A stretch of 64,000 nt of DNA, taken from Mixophyes australis (lineage: Eukaryota; Chordata; Amphibia; Anura; Limnodynastidae). Position numbers and translations under genes: made by a program. The notes below the pieces were generated by a model. The model was not told the origin of the DNA. It saw only the letters and a list, made by a program, of their open reading frames with translations, and did not search any database. The stretch is from NCBI GenBank assembly GCA_036250195.1, contig JAVHZZ010000010.1:80707257-80771256 (forward strand), written 5' to 3'. Positions 54,696-64,000 of the stretch are shown here, one piece after another (position 1 is the first letter of the stretch; every line of letters begins with the position of its first letter).

Positions 54696-55010
54696 GGGCC
54701 TGATTCATTAAGGATCTTAACTTGAGAAACTTCTTATTTCAGTCTCCTGGACAAAACCATGTTACAATGCAAGGGGTGCAAATTAGTATTCTGTTTTGCA
54801 CATAAGTTAAATACTGACTGTTTTTTCATGTAGCACACAAATATCAACTTTAAATTTCAGTGTACAAATAAATTAAATTAAAAAACAGTCAGTATTTAAC
54901 TTTTGTGCAAAACAGAATACTAATTTGCACCCCTTGCATTGTAACATGATTTTGTCCAGGAGACTGAAATAAGAAGTTTCTCAAGTTAAGATCCTTAATG
55001 AATCAGGCCC
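54696..55010. mobile_element. GGGCCTGATTCATTAAGG-family MITE, full copy
   Basis: Inverted ends GGGCCTGATTCATTAAGGAT and ATCCTTAATGAATCAGGCCC with matching inner arms (AACTTGAGAAACTTCTTATT). It occupies the position where copy A of the duplication carries LINE-adjacent sequence, so it inserted after duplication. Confidence 0.85.
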
Positions 55011-55741
55011 CATATTATTAACAGGTGAAAATAATTGGATATTTTTTCTGTGTGTTCTGCTGGGACGTTATATTCTACATATGTATTGGACGTATCCTGC
55101 AGTGCATTGTCTGTCAGAGCAAAACGTCCTAGACGTTTGTTCACTCTACTTCTTGTTAAATACGGACATGCACATACACAATGTATGTGTGTTTAAAAAA
55201 AAAATGCACGTTACATTCACTTTACGTTCCTTAATGAATGAGGCCCAGTTTTTTGCCATCATGTACTGGTACCAGATATTGTGTTCTCATTGACTGAGCA
55301 ACTTACTAGAATTATAAAGTAGAAGTCTCACTACAGACTAATCACTCACTATAAGAAAATATTTTGTATAATGTATATGTTTCGTATAAATATTTAATAT
55401 TGGCATATAATGACAATATTTCATAATTTTTCAAAATACTTTCACAATCCACTTTGGCTTAAAGCATTTTCTATGCCGGCATTACAAACATCTCTCTATG
55501 ATCACACTGATTAAATGTAACAGGCACAAAGATTTTCCAATAACACAAACAGCAGTTTTATTTGTGAACATGTATTAACAAGTGAGTGGCAGCCTCCTAC
55601 CTTACCCACCTTACTTGGATTGTAAGACCAATGCAGGCATTGAAAGTGTTAATATAAAATTTCAGTGCTACATTTGTATTTAGTTAATAAAAACAATGAA
55701 AGGTTGAAGACACACAGGTATCGCCTCCTCCCGGAACTCAT

Positions 55742-55930
55742 TCAGTTTCCATTTATTTGGTTCCCATCCTGTAACATTTTGATAAACAATGCCACATTGG
55801 CAATGTAGATGATTATTAGGACAACAGAAATCAGGATGGTAATTGTAGTGGCAGCGATGTTTAGAGAACGGGCGGTGGAACCATAGCTGACTGCTCCATA
55901 CTTATCTCCCTGGAGCTTCCTATCTCTGGA
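55742..55930 (-). CDS. ifitm: IFITM-like gene B, exon 2 (C-terminal 62 codons)
   Basis: A CCCACAG acceptor precedes TCCAGAGATAGGAAGCTC, encoding SRDRKLQGDKYG. SYGSTARSLNIAATTITIL follows, then a hydrophobic transmembrane segment (VVLIIIYIANVALFI) and a short tail (QDGNQINGN) ending at TGA 55742-55744. With exon 1 (62492-62734) the protein has 143 aa. Ser replaces the third conserved cysteine, as in gene A. The tail differs from gene A's and is three residues shorter. Confidence 0.9.
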   Translation of the reverse strand, partial: SRDRKLQGDKYGAVSYGSTARSLNIAATTITILISVVLIIIYIANVALFIKMLQDGNQINGN

Positions 55931-56142
55931 CTGTGGGATGACAAAATGAATAATTAGGAGAATTCATCAAATCATGTCATTATTCTCTAATGATACTATA
56001 AAACAGGTCAACTTGATTCATTTATAGGATAACGTTTACAAAGAAAAGACTTAAGCAAAGAACAACTTCAGATGATATCTGGTCATTATAATCTATAACC
56101 ATCCTAACCTTCACCATCATTCTCTCCCTCTCGACCTCTAGC

Positions 56143-56634
56143 CAGGGGCAGGGGGCATCTGCCCCCTTGGCCGGTGCTACCATAGTGGGCTACCTTGGGC
56201 TGGATCACTGCATTTTTTTTTCCGTTACAATGTTTCTACTGGGCTGCTGAGTCAATTCTTGGGGCCTGATTCATTAAGGATCTTAACTTAAGAAACTTCT
56301 TATTTCAGTCTCCTGGACAAAACCATGTTACAATGCAAGGGGTACAAATTAGTATTCTGTTTTGCACATAAGTTAAATACTGACTGTTTTTTTCATGTAG
56401 CACACAAATACTTGATAGCTTATTTGTACACTGAAATTTAAAGTTGATATTTGTATGCTACATGAAAAAACAGTCAGTATTTAACTTATGTGCAAAACAG
56501 AATGCTAATTTGCACGCCTTGCATTGTAACATGGTTTTGTCCAGGAGACTGAAATAAGAAGTTTCTTAAGTTAAGATCCTTAATGAATCAGGCCCTTGGC
56601 CCCCCCTGGGCTAAAAGTTGCCAGCCCTCCCCTG
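56143..56634. mobile_element. hAT MITE interrupted by a Harbinger-like MITE
   Basis: Starts CAGGGGCAGGGGGCATCTG and ends TGCCAGCCCTCCCCTG; flanks CCTCTAGC (56135-56142) and CCTCTAAC (56635-56642) match 7 of 8. It is the reverse-orientation relative of 27367-27524. The inner element 56262-56595 splits it. Confidence 0.82.
56262..56595. mobile_element. GGGCCTGATTCATTAAGG MITE nested in a hAT MITE
   Basis: The 334-bp near-perfect palindrome is flanked by TTG on both sides (56259-56261 and 56596-56598). A 3-bp duplication suits Harbinger-type integration. Arms such as TTATTTCAGTCTCCTGGACA pair along most of the length. Confidence 0.85.
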
Positions 56635-57179
56635 CCTCTAACCATAAACTTTAAGCAGTTTGGAGCATGGCAGATATACAATGTGAGTGAGCGGAGGAGG
56701 AGAAAGTATTCAGTATTATAGTTTCAGATTATTTTTATAGCAAATTGAAATGGATTCAAGTTTTAAGCAATTGCTTTTATGTGTAACTGAACATTGGTTG
56801 ACCAGAAGTGCTTCCCTTCCCCACAAGTCTCGACGTTTGTTCAAACAAGTTTTTGAGTATAACACCATGCAAATAAGTGAAGTAAGGCATGAAGTACAAT
56901 AGACATTGTGGGAAACAAAATAACTTAAAAGACTGGTTTAGAACAGTAGATGACTATGAGAGTAAGCTGAACACAAATATTGTAAAGGAGCTACTTATGT
57001 CGCAAGCACGGACAAGTACAAGAACATCTGTAAGCAAATATCAGCTGACAAGTTATACAAGAGGGAGTGTTCTAGTCATGCATAAATGTATTTACTTTAA
57101 CCGTTTATGTAATACACCAAATATAGAGGAAATAGTGGGGCATTTCTCTGCGCCTCGACTATTTACTTCATGTTTACCT

Positions 57180-57462
57180 CATACTTACCAACTTTGCAGC
57201 CTTGCCATCTGGGAGATCTCGGAGGGGAGGTGAAGTGTGAGGACTGAGGGAAGGGCGGTGGGCATGGCGAATCATGTTATTTTGTACTGCAGCGCAATGA
57301 CGCAAAAGCATCATTTTGCCATGAGGGGGCGGGGCAAAATGACACAAATTGGGTCATGGAGGCTTCCATCCTGCCCACTTTCCTAGGAAGCGTGTAGGAT
57401 GCAGGAGAATGGCCTGCTCTCCTGGGAGTCCGGGAATTTGGGATTCTCGGACAGTGGGCAAG
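57180..57462. mobile_element. hAT-type MITE, CATACTT family, copy D (eroded)
   Basis: Left end CATACTTACCAACTTTG; the right end is degraded (AGTGGGCAAGTT). The interior keeps GGGGCGGGGC and TCCTGCCCACTTTCCTAGGA. The target duplication is not recognisable, consistent with an older insertion. Confidence 0.65.
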
Positions 57463-57526
57463 TTTTACATGGCTAGCAGATATTTATGTGTGATGGTGTT
57501 AAACAAAGGTTTTTATATTAGTCTAT

Positions 57527-57611
57527 GGGGCATATTCAATTGGCCACATTACTGTCAAAAGTAACGTGGCCTGGGCACTATTACCATTTCATTACTATGG
57601 TAATATAACTT
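57527..57611. mobile_element. Partial MITE, GGGGCATATTCAATT end
   Basis: Matches the end of the 63748-63918 element (GGGGCATATTCAATTGGC, AGTAACGTGGCC) and then breaks off. Confidence 0.55.
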
Positions 57612-57778
57612 TTAGCTTATGTTATGACCTCAAATGTACGGCAATTCCTACAGATCCGGGGAGGCAACAGGAAAAGAGAGGTAACCTTCACCTTATTTAT
57701 AACTTTGTGCCCATACACCACACTCAGGATACCACATTTCCTTTCAGCAGTGATGAGCAATAAAAGTTTATCTGACTG

Positions 57779-58190
57779 CAGGGCCGCCATCAGGGGGTAC
57801 GGGGAGTACCGGCGTATGGGGCACGGCCTTACCAGGGGGTCCGCGGCCCGGACTTACCAGGGAACTCACTGTCCACTGATAACTTGCCTCGCCAGCATCC
57901 CCGCTACTGCAATGAGCCTGGCTCTCACTGGGACAGCCAGGGAGCTGTGAAACGTGATCGCATGGGGATGATCACTCTGCCCCTGCGATCACGTGACCCG
58001 CCCCCTCTCCAAGTCAGCTAATTGTGTAACCTGATGTCACACTGACGTTCCCGTCGCCGCTGTAGGAAGAGGGAGCAGAGAGGTTGCAGCAATCAACATC
58101 TGGGTAAGTAATTTTATTTTAAAAATAACTATAATAGCTTCTCATGTGCTCTTTTTTTAATTGACACAGTGATGTCTGTTTTTGTGTTAC
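57779..58190. mobile_element. hAT-like fragment with CAGGGCCGCCATC end
   Basis: The left end CAGGGCCGCCATCAGGGG is typical of hAT termini; the right end was not located. Internally GCCAGGGAGCTGTGAAACG and GTTACACAATTAGC-type motifs. No coding sequence. Confidence 0.4.
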
Positions 58191-58399
58191 GTATGAATTA
58201 AGTCATATTTGTAATTTCATCCAGAATCAGAAAATATATTGATCCCTTCTCAGAGGCGGAACTAGCGAGCTGTGGGCCCTGATGTAGGAAGGCATGGAGG
58301 AGGGAACCGGGACCCCCAACCCTCTGGATCTGCCATGCAGCGGGCCTCATTTTCTCCATGGGCCCCGGTGCACAGCACCTGCCGCACCAATGGTAGTTC

Positions 58400-59182
58400 C
58401 AGGGCCGTCTCTTGCATTGGGCACAGTGGGCAGGTGCCCGGGGGTCCGCCCGTCCGAGGCAGTGCTGTCAGCCAAAAACCCCAGTGGCAGCAAGGAGAGC
58501 AGGGAAACAAACCATCTCAGCAGCCGCAGCCCGCGGTAAACCACCCCGAGCTCCCGAGACTCACTGCCGGCACAGTGCACGCCAGTCAAAGCTAGGCTGG
58601 CTGTTCATTGGCTTAGGGATCTTCCCTAAGGGAAGTATTCGGGGGTCCCACCCATCGAGTAGCTGTTGTGGGCAGGAAGTTCCTGGCAGGAACTCTTCTT
58701 CACTGCCCGTTGTGCTGCAGATACCAGGTCAGCTGCCAGACTAAGGGTAAAAAGGGTAAAAAAAAAAATCCTGTCCAAAAAAACCAAAATACTTACCTTG
58801 CGGTCAGCTGGCGATCCGGCTCCCTCCCTGGTCTCCTTCTCCGTGCGGAACTCGCAGTGAATGTCGGGCCCGAACGCCCGACATCCATTGCGGAGCGCAG
58901 CATGGAGAAGGAGAACAGGGAGGGAGCCGAATCGCCAGCTGACCGCAAGGTAAGTATAATAAAAAAGAGACATATACAAATGTAAATGCAGTACAGTCTA
59001 GTGTAGGATGCATGTCTGATGACAGTGACTTGGGATGTGGGATGGACCTTCATAGAAATATGGCAGTGCACAGCAAGGAGCTTATAAATTAGATGTTTAA
59101 TTAAATAGAGCTATTCTAACATGTTCAGGCTGGTTACATTAAATAAATCAATAAATAACTACATATATAAAAAAAAAAAAAG

Positions 59183-59244
<62 letters not shown>

Positions 59245-59297
59245 GCCCCAGAGCACTGCTTTGCCTGGGGGCCCATAATGTGGTTAAGAGGGCCCTG
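58400..59297. mobile_element. hAT element, CAGGGCCGTCTC / GAGGGCCCTG ends
   Basis: The 898-bp element has the exact 8-bp duplication GGTAGTTC at 58392-58399 and 59298-59305. Inside, about 58795-58960, is a palindrome-like pair (CTTGCGGTCAGCTGGCGATC and GATTCGCC-type complement) shared with the hAT element at 14233-15198. A (TA)n run lies at 59185-59242. Its right part (TGCTTTGCCTGGGGGCCC) matches 16019-16327 inverted. Confidence 0.85.
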
Positions 59298-59937
59298 GGT
59301 AGTTCCCCTACTGCCCCTTCTGACAATTTCCATGAAAAGTGAATCTTTTGCTATTTTAGTGTGTGTCGGCCATCAGATAAAGAGTTCTATGGCTGCCAAA
59401 GGATTCGGGGCATAGGGCAAACCCCATTTGAACAATTCCTTTAGCTTTTCTTGTCTGCATGTCTTTTGGCCTAATAACCTTTTATGGTTATTTAGAAATA
59501 TAGTACAAATGCTTAGCCTGCTTGTAGTTGATGTCATTTCACCTATTTGTACATGGCTGTGGCTGCTATAGAATGTACGTGTTGTTCATTATGAGCAAAG
59601 ATTATAGACAATTATAGAAAACAGCTGTACAATCGCAATTTCTGAGAGGTCATGTGGGATAATTAGATTTGTATCTATTCTGCAGCTGGTGCAAACTCAC
59701 AAAACCAATATGGTGGATATCCTATTTAAAAACAGTGTTAGAGGAGAGGATGAGCAGACTTGCAGACATTATTCCCTTGGGCACACAATCACAGAGCTTG
59801 CAGCTAAGGATATTTTTATTGTCTGGAGATTTCCTATTACAAATCTGTTTGCATAAGATGCAATACGATTGTGTGACAGATGTCTGTGCAGTAGAAGTAA
59901 TAAATGAACATCAGCTTTCTCTTCTTACATGTGTTAT

Positions 59938-60165
59938 TTAATATAACATACAGGGAGATCCCTCCCTATTTCCAGCATAAAAAGATTCAGTGAAACCTGG
60001 ATCTATAGTAATTGGCCAGTCGCTTATTATTTTATTCACTTTATATCCATTTACATGGTTCTGCCAGTACTGTCTGGCAAGGGAGATAGTTTCAGATATT
60101 CCCTGATTTTGCCTGGGCATCGAAATATTTGAGGCTATGCCAGGAACATCATCATATGATTCCAT
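59938..60165 (-). CDS. Unidentified small open frame in IFITM gene B intron
   Basis: The 75-codon frame starts at an ATG (60163-60165; MESYDDVPGIASNIS) and is bounded upstream by an in-frame TGA. It reads on through ETISLARQYWQNHVNGYKVN and IISDWPITIDPGFTESFYAG. Its amino-acid mix is more protein-like than neighbouring frames, and it lies on the gene's strand just before the minisatellite. I do not recognise a family. It could be an exon, a retroelement scrap or chance. Confidence 0.25.
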   Translation of the reverse strand: MESYDDVPGIASNISMPRQNQGISETISLARQYWQNHVNGYKVNKIISDWPITIDPGFTESFYAGNREGSPCMLY

Positions 60166-60189
60166 TGGACTTCCCTTTAGCTTTCACTT

Positions 60190-61873
60190 TTGTGCACCCA
60201 GTTCATGTTATGCTTTATAGTTGTGCCCTCAGTTCATGCTATACATCATAGTTGTGCCCTCCATTCATGTTATACCTCATAGTTGTGCCCTGAGTTCATG
60301 TTATGCTTTATAGTTGTGCCCTCAGTTCATGTCATACCTCATAGTTGTGCCCCCAGTTCATGTCATACCTCATAGTTGTGCCCTCAGTTCATGTCATACC
60401 TCATAGTTGTGCCCTCCGTTCATGTTATGCTTTATAGTTGTGCCCTGAGTTCATGTTATGCTTTATAGTTGTGCCCTCAGTTCATGTCATACCTCATAGT
60501 TGTGCCCCCAGTTCATGTTATGCCTCATAGTTGTGCCCTCAGTTCATGTTATGCTTTATAGTTGTGCCCTCAGTTCATGTCATACCTCATAGTTGTGCCC
60601 CCAGTTCATGTTATGCCTCATAGTTGTGCCCTCAGTTCATGTTATGCTTTATAGTTGTGCCCTCAGTTCATGTTATGCCTCACAGTTGTGCCCTCAGTTC
60701 ATGTCATACCTCATAGTTGTGCCCTCTGTTCATGTTATACCTCATAGTTGTGCCCTCAGTTCATGTTATACCTCATAGTTGTGCCCTCAGTTCATGTTAT
60801 GCCTCATAGTTGTGCCCTCAGTTCATGTTATGCCTCATAGTTGTGCCCTCAGTTCAAGTTATGCCTCATAGTTGTGCCCTCAGTTCATGTCATACCTCAT
60901 AGTTGTGCCCCCAGTTCATGTTATGCTTTATAGTTGTGCACTGAGTTCATGTTATGCTTTATAGTTGTGCCCTCAGTTCATGTTATACCTTATAGTTGTG
61001 CCCTCAGTTCATGTTATACCTCATAGTTGTGCCCTCAGTTCATGTTATACCTTATAGTTGTGCCCTCAGTTCATGTTATACCTTATAGTTGTGCCCTCAG
61101 TTCATGTTATGCCTCATAGTTGTGCCCTCAGTTCATGTCATACCTCATAGTTGTGCCCCCAGTTCATGTTATGCTTTATAGTTGTGCCCTGAGTTCATGT
61201 TATGCTTTATAGTTGTGCCCTCAGTTCATGTTATACCTCATAGTTGTGCCCTCTGTTCATGTTATACCTCATAGTTGTGCCCTCAGTTCATGTTATGCCT
61301 CATAGTTGTGCCCTCAGTTCATGTTATGCCTCATAGTTGTGCCCTCAGTTCAAGTTATGCCTCATAGTTGTGCCCTCAGTTCATGTTATGCCTCATAGTT
61401 GTGCCCTCAGTTCATATTATGCCTCATAGTTGTGCCCTCAGTTCATATTATGCCTCATAGTTGTGCCCCCAGTTCATGTTATGCCTCATAGTTGTGCCCT
61501 CAGTTCAAGTTATGCCTCATAGTTGTGCCCTCAGTTCATATTATGCCTCATAGTTGTGCCCCCAGTTCATGTTATGCCTCATAGTTGTGCCCTCAGTTCA
61601 AGTTATGCCTCATAGTTGTGCCCTCAGTTCATGTTATACCTCATAGTTGTGCCCTCAGTTCATGTTATGCCTCATAGTTGTGCCCTCAGTTCATGTTATA
61701 CCTCATAGTTGTGCCCTCAGTTCATGTTATACCTTATAGTTGTGCCCTCAGTTCATGTTATGCCTCATAGTTGTGCCCTCAGTTCATGTTATGCCTCATA
61801 GTTGTGCCCTCAGTTCATGTTATACCTCATAGTTGTGCCCTCAGTTCATGTTATGCCTCATAGTTGTGCCCCA
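60190..61873. repeat. 31-bp minisatellite, about 54 copies
   Basis: The unit is CAGTTCATGTTATGCCTCAT followed by AGTTGTGCCCT. Variants are TGTCATACC, TTATACC, TTATGCTTTATAG and CCCCCAGTT. Blocks of the same variant order recur (for example 60340-60430 and 60880-61000), indicating higher-order duplication. It lies in the intron of IFITM gene B. Confidence 0.95.
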
Positions 61874-62491
61874 TTTATGTAAGCTCTGTTTGCACTTAAA
61901 AGTTTTACTTGATTTTCAGCAAGAAGATAGGTTTACAAGATAAAATAATATAGTAAATGCTTGCAGGTATGTTTGAATAACTACTCACTCTGTCCTTTGT
62001 TCTGATGCAGCTTAAACTCCTTTACTTGACATTAATGGTGCTTTGCAGACTAATTTTAAATAAACAGAACTCGTCGAGGCGGAGGGGGGGCTTTATTTGT
62101 ACTGGGCTCCACGATTTCTGATGGAAGCCCTGTCTGACTGTCTCAACACCTCTACACATCTAAACACTGCAGATTCTCACATTTCTAGCTCCATAGCTGC
62201 CCTTAAAATAGACCACATGGGCAATTTCACCCCTCAAGCTAAAACAGCCGAGCAAACTGTTTGCTGTTACATTTCCATTGAGTGTAAAAACCTGTAATCA
62301 AAAGGTCTCTGAATTGTGGAATTTAGTGATTTCCAGTAAGCTTAGCAGCTGAAACTGGGAAAATGACTGTGAGCTAGGGGCCTCTAATGGGGCTAAAATA
62401 ACACAAGTATCAATCTTCAGCATTATGAGGCTGAAAGTAAAATTTTGATCTATAGTATATGATTTTTGTCCATGAGGTGTCACGCTCTTAC

Positions 62492-62734
62492 CTTAACTGA
62501 GAATACCAGGGCAATAAGTCCTAGGCAGCAGAAATTCATGTATATGGTGTTGAAGAGTGACCAGATGATGTGATCTCGTACCGGAGGCTCTTCTGACATC
62601 ACAGTCACCACAGTGGTGTGTATTTGCTGGCCTGGGCTATTCTGAAACTCCATCTCATCTTTCAGTGGTTCGCGGCCCCGGGCATTGTACGGCGGTGGTG
62701 AGTTGAGCTCCCGGGTGTAATCAATGTTCTCCAT
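62492..62734 (-). CDS. ifitm: IFITM-like gene B, exon 1 (dispanin/CD225 family)
   Basis: The ATG is at 62732-62734; 81 codons end at AAG|GTAAGAG, exactly as in gene A. The N-terminus has PPPY (13-16), but residue 21 is Arg (REPL) where gene A has Tyr (YEPL), so the YxxPhi sorting motif is absent. The CD225 block VRDHIIWSLFNTIYMNFCCL with C69/C70 is intact, then GLIALVFSVK. Exon 2 is at 55742-55930; the total is 143 aa. Family knowledge: membrane-inserted restriction factor acting on virus-cell fusion. Gene B is probably expressed and functional judging by intact frames and splice sites. Its location may be shifted toward the cell surface compared with gene A (inference). Confidence 0.93.
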
Positions 62735-62879
62735 ATCTCCAATGTAGAAGAGGGAACGTTACAAGCTTTTCTGCAGAGCTTGCTGAGATGTGTGTATAAC
62801 AGATGTATGTGGAACAGGGGAGAGAATAGGGGTCTGTTATTCGGTGGGAGGGGAGGAGGAGCTTGGTGTTCAAAATAAC

Positions 62880-62888
62880 TTTCATTTC
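62880..62888 (-). promoter_or_regulatory. Candidate IRF/ISRE-like site upstream of IFITM gene B
   Basis: TTTCATTTC on the plus strand reads GAAATGAAA on the coding strand, 146 bp upstream of the ATG. Position and one-base spacing match the gene A motif at 13005-13013. Confidence 0.35.
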
Positions 62889-63357
62889 TCCCTCACATGC
62901 TCGGGAGGGACAGCCAAAAAGGTTTATAACTGGACAGTCAGACAAAGAGGAAAACCAGGCACCATAAGGAAGTTGAGTAAACACACTGTAAGAGGGATTC
63001 TAATGCAGAAAGAGTAGAACAGGGAGACTCCTGAGTTGGAGAGAATAAAACTCAGGAGTTCAACATGATATTGTCACAGATGTATACAAAAGCAACCTGA
63101 GTATTTTTACAATCAAGTAGAGAAAAAGAAAGGCGCTCTGATAGTCTATTATTCAAAGGATAAATAAATGTGTTAATCAATAATCAATAATGTTCTCAAC
63201 TCCAGACGGTGGTAACAAAAAATGTAGATCTGGATTATTGATAAACAAATAGTAACAGGAAGGATCCTGGCAGGGTTGCTGTGAGCATGTCAGTTGTTCC
63301 AGCAGATATAATTAATGTGTTTTGCGGTTTTAATATTACCACTTCTGCAGGATACAT

Positions 63358-63593
63358 CATACTTGTCAACTCTCCCGGAATGCATTTCGTGTGAGTCTCA
63401 CGGACTCCCAGGAAGTGTGGCAATCTCCCCGATCTGCCCACTTCCTAGTGAAATGGGCAGAATTAGGCCCAAAACGCCACGATTCACCGGGAATCGCGGC
63501 GTTTGGCCAAAATGACGCGATTTTTCATAGCCCCGCCCCCTGCGCGTCCACCTTCCCCGGCAGGCTCATACTTGCCATAAGTTGGCAAGTATG
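63358..63593. mobile_element. hAT-type MITE, CATACTT family, copy E
   Basis: The 236-bp element has termini CATACTTGTCAACTCTC and GTTGGCAAGTATG and the exact 8-bp duplication GGATACAT (63350-63357 and 63594-63601). It is in the reverse sense relative to copies B and C internally. Confidence 0.88.
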
Positions 63594-63747
63594 GGATACA
63601 TGTGTCTTATCATATACCTGTGCAGCAGCACTTTTCCCCGGAGATGTTTTTTTGCATTCTAGTCTAAGCCAACATCTTTGTGCATTTTTAAATACATTCC
63701 GAAATTTCCTAAAATTGCCTACATTTGTGACACTTATCTGAGCCTTA

Positions 63748-63918
63748 GGGGGAAATTCAATTCCTCCCGAAGTACCGCCGGGTTAAAACTATTACCGTAG
63801 TTTTAACCCATTATAACTACCATAATAATGGTAATAACGCGCTCTATTACCGTAATAGCGGTAATAGTGCGCAGGCCGCGTTACTGTTAAAAGTAACGCG
63901 GCCAATTGAATATGCCCC
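63748..63918. mobile_element. Harbinger-like MITE, GGGGCATATTCAATT family
   Basis: Ends GGGGGAAATTCAATT and AATTGAATATGCCCC, flanked by TTA on both sides (63745-63747, 63919-63921), the preferred 3-bp target of PIF/Harbinger elements. The interior has ATTACCGTAATAGCGGTAAT palindromes. Confidence 0.82.
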
Positions 63919-64000
63919 TTAGGGTATTGGGAATATAAAGCTGAAACCTGAAATTCCTGTTTAGATTATATTGTATAGAGAGCACAGGTCCTGGGGGTAG

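Larger units (their letters stand above)
55931..62491 (-). other. Intron of IFITM gene B (6.6 kb)
   Basis: The donor CTTAC|... at 62490-62491 and the acceptor at 55931-55932 (minus sense) bound it. It is filled with hAT/Harbinger-like MITEs, a 31-bp minisatellite and a small open frame (59938-60165). Short stretches (56640-56730) resemble the gene A intron. The parts not listed separately show nothing I can name. Confidence 0.75.

Noticed and set aside
60593..60778. Small frame with repeated PSVHVMLYSCALSS-type units
   Set aside because: Translation of the 31-bp minisatellite, not a gene.
60190..61873. Regular repeats resembling a CRISPR array
   Set aside because: No unique spacers between units; the units are directly adjacent 31-bp minisatellite copies in a vertebrate intron.

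Overview
The window looks like a repeat-rich vertebrate chromosome, most likely an amphibian (frog-type). The grounds are two spliced interferon-induced transmembrane (IFITM/CD225) genes, CR1/L2-type LINEs with a matching SINE tail, Sushi-like and Gmr1-like Ty3/gypsy elements, and a very dense population of hAT and Harbinger-like miniature elements. The species assignment is inference. There are no bacterial-style operons, and most of the longer open frames are repeat shadows.

Host genes: two paralogous IFITM genes lie head to tail on the minus strand. Gene A has exon 1 at 12621-12863 and exon 2 at 7248-7445 (146 aa). Gene B has exon 1 at 62492-62734 and exon 2 at 55742-55930 (143 aa). Exon 1 length, splice phase, a GAAANGAAA motif about 145 bp upstream of each ATG, and stretches of 3' flank and intron are shared, so the locus arose by tandem segmental duplication. 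Another shared block (about 20.3 kb and 51.7 kb) hints at an older third unit. A 166-bp open segment with splice-like borders at 3612-3777 (minus) may be an exon of an unidentified gene.

Mobile DNA by region: 0.5-3.2 kb is a deleted hAT element with an 8-bp target duplication and a perfect 100-bp tandem array. 4-20 kb holds LINE remnants and many MITEs. 20.7-26.2 kb holds a Sushi-like gypsy remnant and an apparent endogenous retrovirus leader/gag remnant. 27.4-29.5 kb holds hAT elements, one carrying a GT-rich minisatellite. 36358-51449 is a 15.1-kb hAT transposon, bounded by an 8-bp duplication. It carries a long BED-finger transposase frame and large tandem arrays partly derived from transposase sequence, and a complete, very young Gmr1-like LTR retrotransposon (43356-50287) is inserted in it. 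53-64 kb holds nested hAT and Harbinger-like MITEs and a 31-bp minisatellite of about 54 copies inside the intron of IFITM gene B.

The most notable points are these. The retrotransposon has integrase ahead of reverse transcriptase and a SCAN-like gag. The hAT arrays appear to be built from pieces of its own transposase gene. The two IFITM copies differ in an N-terminal tyrosine sorting signal. Many miniature elements could be delimited by exact 8-bp target duplications.
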